Assembly (NCBI GenBank): GCA_025464045.1
Contig: JAODBQ010000093.1
Location: 1-5,058, forward strand
Reading direction: 5' to 3'
Length of the DNA: 5,058 nt
From: Ilumatobacteraceae bacterium
GTDB lineage: Bacteria > Actinomycetota > Acidimicrobiia > Acidimicrobiales > Ilumatobacteraceae
Numbering within the stretch: position 1 is the stretch's first letter; the number at the start of each line of letters is the position of its first letter. A program made the translations under genes and the position numbers. The notes under the pieces were generated by a model that saw only the letters and a program-made list of their open reading frames with translations, did not search any database and was not told the DNA's origin. Shown in pieces: positions 4,904-5,058 of the stretch.

Positions 4904-5058
4904 GGGCGACTCTCCTCTCTTGCGTTGTGGACGTAGTCAACTGGCATGGGTTCGAGCTCGTCGGGCGCAAAGTAGAGGTAGCGGCCGTACCACTCGTGCA
5001 TGTCTGCGGCCGGGTCGTCGACCAGCACCACGGCCAGGTGGGTGCCGCCATCGACATC
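4900..5058 (-). CDS. Unrecognised protein, C-terminal fragment (hydrogenase-cluster associated)
   Basis: The last 52 codons of a gene that enters from the right edge; it ends at TGA 4902-4900, inside an ATGA overlap with the 39-aa gene. The visible part begins DVDGGTHLAVVLVDDP, continues with HEWYGRYLYFAPDELEP, and ends in a charged tail NAREESRP. It is soluble in character, with no membrane span in this part. It does not end in the DPC-x2-C motif expected of a [NiFe] hydrogenase large subunit, so it is not that gene. I do not recognise the family. Its tight coupling to the small membrane protein and the maturation protease suggests that it belongs to the hydrogenase operon, as an accessory or maturation factor. 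Confidence 0.8.
   Translation of the reverse strand, partial: DVDGGTHLAVVLVDDPAADMHEWYGRYLYFAPDELEPMPVDYVHNAREESRP
4911..4917 (-). promoter_or_regulatory. Ribosome binding site of the 39-aa membrane protein gene
   Basis: GAGGAGA on the minus strand, inside a purine-rich run, ends 7 nt before the ATG at 4903. A site this strong is the best evidence that the tiny downstream frame is translated. Confidence 0.7.

Noticed and set aside
4788..5057. N-terminal extension of the hydrogenase protease frame by 90 codons
   Set aside because: It overlaps the 39-aa gene and the upstream fragment in another frame. The GIGN motif belongs about 10-15 residues from the N terminus in this family, as the GTG 4787 start gives.
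4900..5058. The right-edge fragment as the C terminus of the [NiFe] hydrogenase large subunit
   Set aside because: It has no DPC-x2-C motif or short cleavable tail, so it cannot be the substrate of the neighbouring protease.

Overview
The window is high-GC DNA with dense coding, many GTG starts and overlapping genes, which suggests an actinobacterium. This is inferred from composition and from the protein families, not from a marker gene. Almost everything lies on the minus strand and reads as one polycistronic unit transcribed from high to low coordinates; only the first ~300 bases hold a plus-strand gene.

Layout in transcription order of the minus strand: (1) the C-terminal 52 codons of an unrecognised protein (4900..5058); (2) a 39-residue single-span membrane protein resembling the DUF6893 small-protein family (4784..4903); (3) a [NiFe]-hydrogenase maturation endopeptidase (4278..4787); (4) the hydrogenase chaperone HypC (4036..4275); (5) a ~266-aa DUF6390-like protein whose C-terminal third looks like a second, divergent HypC domain (3252..4052); (6-8) a complete FecBCD-type metal/metallophore importer: Tat-targeted substrate-binding lipoprotein (2122..3237), FecCD permease (1065..2159) and FecE-type ATPase (320..1072). 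Junctions are ATGA and GTGA overlaps, a 2-bp gap, a 17-bp overlap, a 14-bp gap, a 38-bp overlap and an 8-bp overlap, so there is no room for an independent promoter outside coding sequence. A plus-strand DUF2834 membrane protein (2..307) converges on the operon with 12 bp between stop codons.

Working model: the first half supplies late steps of [NiFe] hydrogenase assembly (HypC carries the Fe(CN)2CO unit, the protease removes the C-terminal tail of the large subunit, and the DUF6390-like protein may be an accessory chaperone). The directly attached importer would bring in a metal for that enzyme, nickel or an iron chelate being the obvious candidates. Similar gene sets, from memory, accompany the actinobacterial high-affinity H2-oxidising hydrogenases (group 1h, formerly group 5). 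The structural hydrogenase genes are not in the window; I would expect them upstream of the operon fragment, beyond base 5058.

The most interesting points are the HypC-like module hidden in the DUF6390-like protein, the fusion of the hydrogenase maturation genes to a FecBCD importer of unknown substrate, and a corrected permease start with a strong ribosome binding site inside the binding-protein gene.
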